From contig DATFPQ010000246.1 in assembly GCA_035264765.1 (NCBI GenBank), forward strand, positions 1-12,777: a DNA stretch of 12,777 bases, given 5' to 3'. Below the pieces are notes generated by a model. That model was not told the DNA's origin. It made no database searches and saw only the letters and a program-made list of their open reading frames with translations. The DNA comes from DATFPQ01 sp035264765. GTDB lineage: Bacteria; Actinomycetota; Actinomycetes; Actinomycetales; Angustibacteraceae. This document shows, one piece after another, positions 11,404 through 12,777 of the stretch (position 1 is its first letter; each line of letters opens with the position of its first letter). Made by a program: the position numbers and the translations under genes.

Positions 11404-12777
11404 CCGGCGAACTCCCAGTGCCACGGCTCGGGCTTCGGGCCGTCCGGCTCGGCCCAGCTGGGGTGGAACCAGCCGTAGAGCGGAGCGTGCGTGAGCATCC
11501 AGGCGTGCTCGGTGGTGCCGAAGGACTGGATCCCGCCGCATAGGTCGAGCGCCGTGCCCCAACCGTGGTTGCTCGTGCCCGGGCGTGCGGCCAGGGTCGG
11601 CTTCTCCGCGTACACCCGGATCTGGGAGGCGAGCGTCCGGTAGGAGTCGGTGACGCACAGGGGCGTCCCGAACTCGGCGGCGAAGGCCTTGGCCAGCCGC
11701 TCGAATCCCGCGGCCGCGTCCGCGCGGAGCAGGTGACCGGGCGCCCCCCAGAGCGGGCAGAGCGCCGAGGGAGGGATCGCTCCGTTGCTGAACGCCGACG
11801 TGTCCAGGCCGCGGCAGCTGCTGGTTCCGGTGGTGGTACCGACGAGTGCCTCTGCCTGCTGCAGCCGGACCTGCTGCTCCTGGCTGAGCTGTCCGGAGCC
11901 GATCAGGCGCGCGCGCTCGGCCTCCAGCTTGGCAAGGGCCAGCCGCTGCTGGCCGAGCAGGCTCTTCGCAGCGCCGGCGGCGGCGTCGGCGCGCAACCGG
12001 GCCGCCTGGGCTCGAGCCGAGGCCAGCGCCGCCTGCCGGGTGGCGACCTGCTGCAGCGTCGTGGCCGCGTCGAGCTGGCGCACCTGCTCGCTGCCGACCA
12101 CACCCACCTGCCGGAGCAGCGCCAGGTCGTGGCCGACCTCGTCGGTGCTCGTGCCGTAGAGGACGGTCAGCCAGTTCTCGTAGGTTGCCATCGGACCGCC
12201 CACGGTGTAGGCGTTACGCGCCCACCGAGCGAGCGACTCCCGGCTCTCGACCAGGTTCCGGCGCAGCGTCTGCAGCTTCTGCTCCTGCCGGGCCTGCTCG
12301 GCCCGCGCCGCGCGCTCCTCGGCCAGCGCGACCTGCTGTCGCTCCAGGGCCGTGGCGACCTGCTGGCTGATCATCCGCAGCGCTTCCGTGGCGGCGGCCA
12401 GGCCGACGTCGGTGGCGGCCACCTGCGCGCGCAGGGCCTGCGCCTGGGCGAGCTGCGTCCGCACCTGCTCGGCCGTGAGCGGGGCCTCGGCGTCGTTGGA
12501 CGCGGGGGGCCGCGCGTTGACCGTCGTCGTCGTCGCGCTCGGCGTGCGGGGTGCCGTGGAGCTCGGCTTGGCGGGGGAGGAGGTCGAGGGCTTCGGCGCC
12601 TTCGTCTTCGAGGGTGACGTCGACGGCGTCTTGGTGGCGGTCCTGCTGGGCGTCTTGGTGGCGGTCCTGCTGGGCGTCTTGGTGGGCGTCTTGGGCGGAC
12701 TCTTCGACGCGGTGCGGGACGGCTTCGTCGAGGGCCTGCTCGTGCTGGTCCGGCGGGCGGCGTCGGTTCGGGCGGCG
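11400..12777 (-). CDS. M15 (VanY-type D,D-carboxypeptidase) family protein with coiled coil, N-terminus beyond the window
   Basis: The frame is open from the stop at 11400-11402 to the right edge, so the true start is not visible; the GTG at 12464 is only an internal candidate. In protein order it has a Ser/Thr/Pro/Lys/Arg-rich low-complexity stretch (12470-12777) with TKTPSRTA repeats and a TTTT run. A long Ala/Gln/Glu/Arg coiled coil (about 11900-12464) follows, with an ARNAYTVGGP segment reminiscent of RipA-type peptidoglycan hydrolases, then the M15 domain (about 11400-11750). Zinc ligands are visible in SNHGWGTALDLC (His codon 11565-11567, Asp codon 11544-11546) and in PWHWEF (His 11418-11420), with the catalytic Glu at 11412-11414. 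These predict an exported peptidoglycan carboxypeptidase. The linker suggests wall-spanning or a signal/membrane anchor upstream, which is inferred. Confidence 0.85.
   Translation of the reverse strand, partial: AARTDAARRTSTSRPSTKPSRTASKSPPKTPTKTPSRTATKTPSRTATKTPSTSPSKTKAPKPSTSSPAKPSSTAPRTPSATTTTVNARPPASNDAEAPLTAEQVRTQLAQAQALRAQVAATDVGLAAATEALRMISQQVATALERQQVALAEERAARAEQARQEQKLQTLRRNLVESRESLARWARNAYTVGGPMATYENWLTVLYGTSTDEVGHDLALLRQVGVVGSEQVRQLDAATTLQQVATRQAALASARAQAARLRADAAAGAAKSLLGQQRLALAKLEAERARLIGSGQLSQEQQVRLQQAEALVGTTTGTSSCRGLDTSAFSNGAIPPSALCPLWGAPGHLLRADAAAGFERLAKAFAAEFGTPLCVTDSYRTLASQIRVYAEKPTLAARPGTSNHGWGTALDLCGGIQSFGTTEHAWMLTHAPLYGWFHPSWAEPDGPKPEPWHWEFAG
12627..12685. repeat. 24-bp in-frame tandem repeat in the peptidase linker
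   Basis: Two identical 24-bp units, 12627-12650 and 12651-12674, are followed by a partial third from 12675. They encode TKTPSRTA units on the minus strand. Being in frame (8 codons), copy-number change would alter linker length without frameshift. Confidence 0.85.

Noticed and set aside
11565..12617. Plus-strand open frame of 350 codons opposite the M15 peptidase gene
   Set aside because: Low-complexity Arg/Gly/Leu translation with no recognisable motif; the minus strand has conserved zinc-peptidase motifs.
12627..12685. Tandem repeats as a possible CRISPR or VNTR element outside genes
   Set aside because: The repeats are contiguous without spacers and are in frame inside the peptidase linker coding sequence.

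Overview
The window is chromosomal DNA from a high-GC Actinomycetota. Base composition is very GC-rich by eye, starts are often GTG, neighbouring genes overlap by GTGA/ATGA, and RbpA and a polyprenol-phosphate-mannose synthase are present; both are actinobacterial hallmarks. I cannot name the genus. I see no mobile element, tRNA, rRNA, CRISPR array or prophage gene. Most genes are recognisable; the less ordinary material is in the intergenic DNA and in how gene starts are organised.

Region 1 (1-4813, + strand) is a lysine / beta-lysine catabolic cluster. It holds the last 33 codons of a probable 3,5-diaminohexanoate dehydrogenase (kdd), a YtcJ-like amidohydrolase not part of the textbook pathway, both subunits of adenosylcobalamin/PLP-dependent lysine 5,6-aminomutase (kamD, kamE, overlapping by 4 nt), and 3-aminobutyryl-CoA ammonia-lyase (kal). 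KamDE moves the terminal amino group, Kdd oxidises the 3,5-diamino acid, a cleavage enzyme (not in the window, expected upstream) yields 3-aminobutyryl-CoA, and Kal deaminates it to crotonyl-CoA. kamD appears to have its own leaderless promoter.

Region 2 (4814-5438) is a gene-free stretch of about 625 nt. It carries a long imperfect inverted repeat starting at the kal stop codon, an 18-bp perfect palindrome, a 14-bp-stem hairpin, then a TTGACA-type promoter and a run of stem-loops ending in a strong hairpin. This is a candidate small structured RNA. A leaderless-type promoter for lnt follows.

Region 3 (5439-8910) is the lnt-ppm1-fxsA operon (+), with GTGA overlaps at both junctions, facing rbpA (-). 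As I recall, the same gene group surrounds rbpA in Mycobacterium (Rv2050-Rv2053c) and Streptomyces (SCO1421-SCO1423). Lnt N-acylates lipoproteins and Ppm1 makes polyprenol-P-mannose for protein and glycolipid mannosylation. The convergent ends share two adjacent hairpins, and the fxsA stop codon lies in the tetraloop of the first. rbpA has a good match to a SigR/SigH (thiol-stress) promoter.

Region 4 (9090-12777, all - strand) encodes a UMF1-family MFS transporter, a glycerophosphodiester phosphodiesterase with a good leaderless promoter, and an incomplete secreted-type M15 (VanY-like) peptidase. The peptidase has a long coiled coil behind a Ser/Thr/Pro/Lys-rich linker, and its reading frame runs off the right edge of the window.
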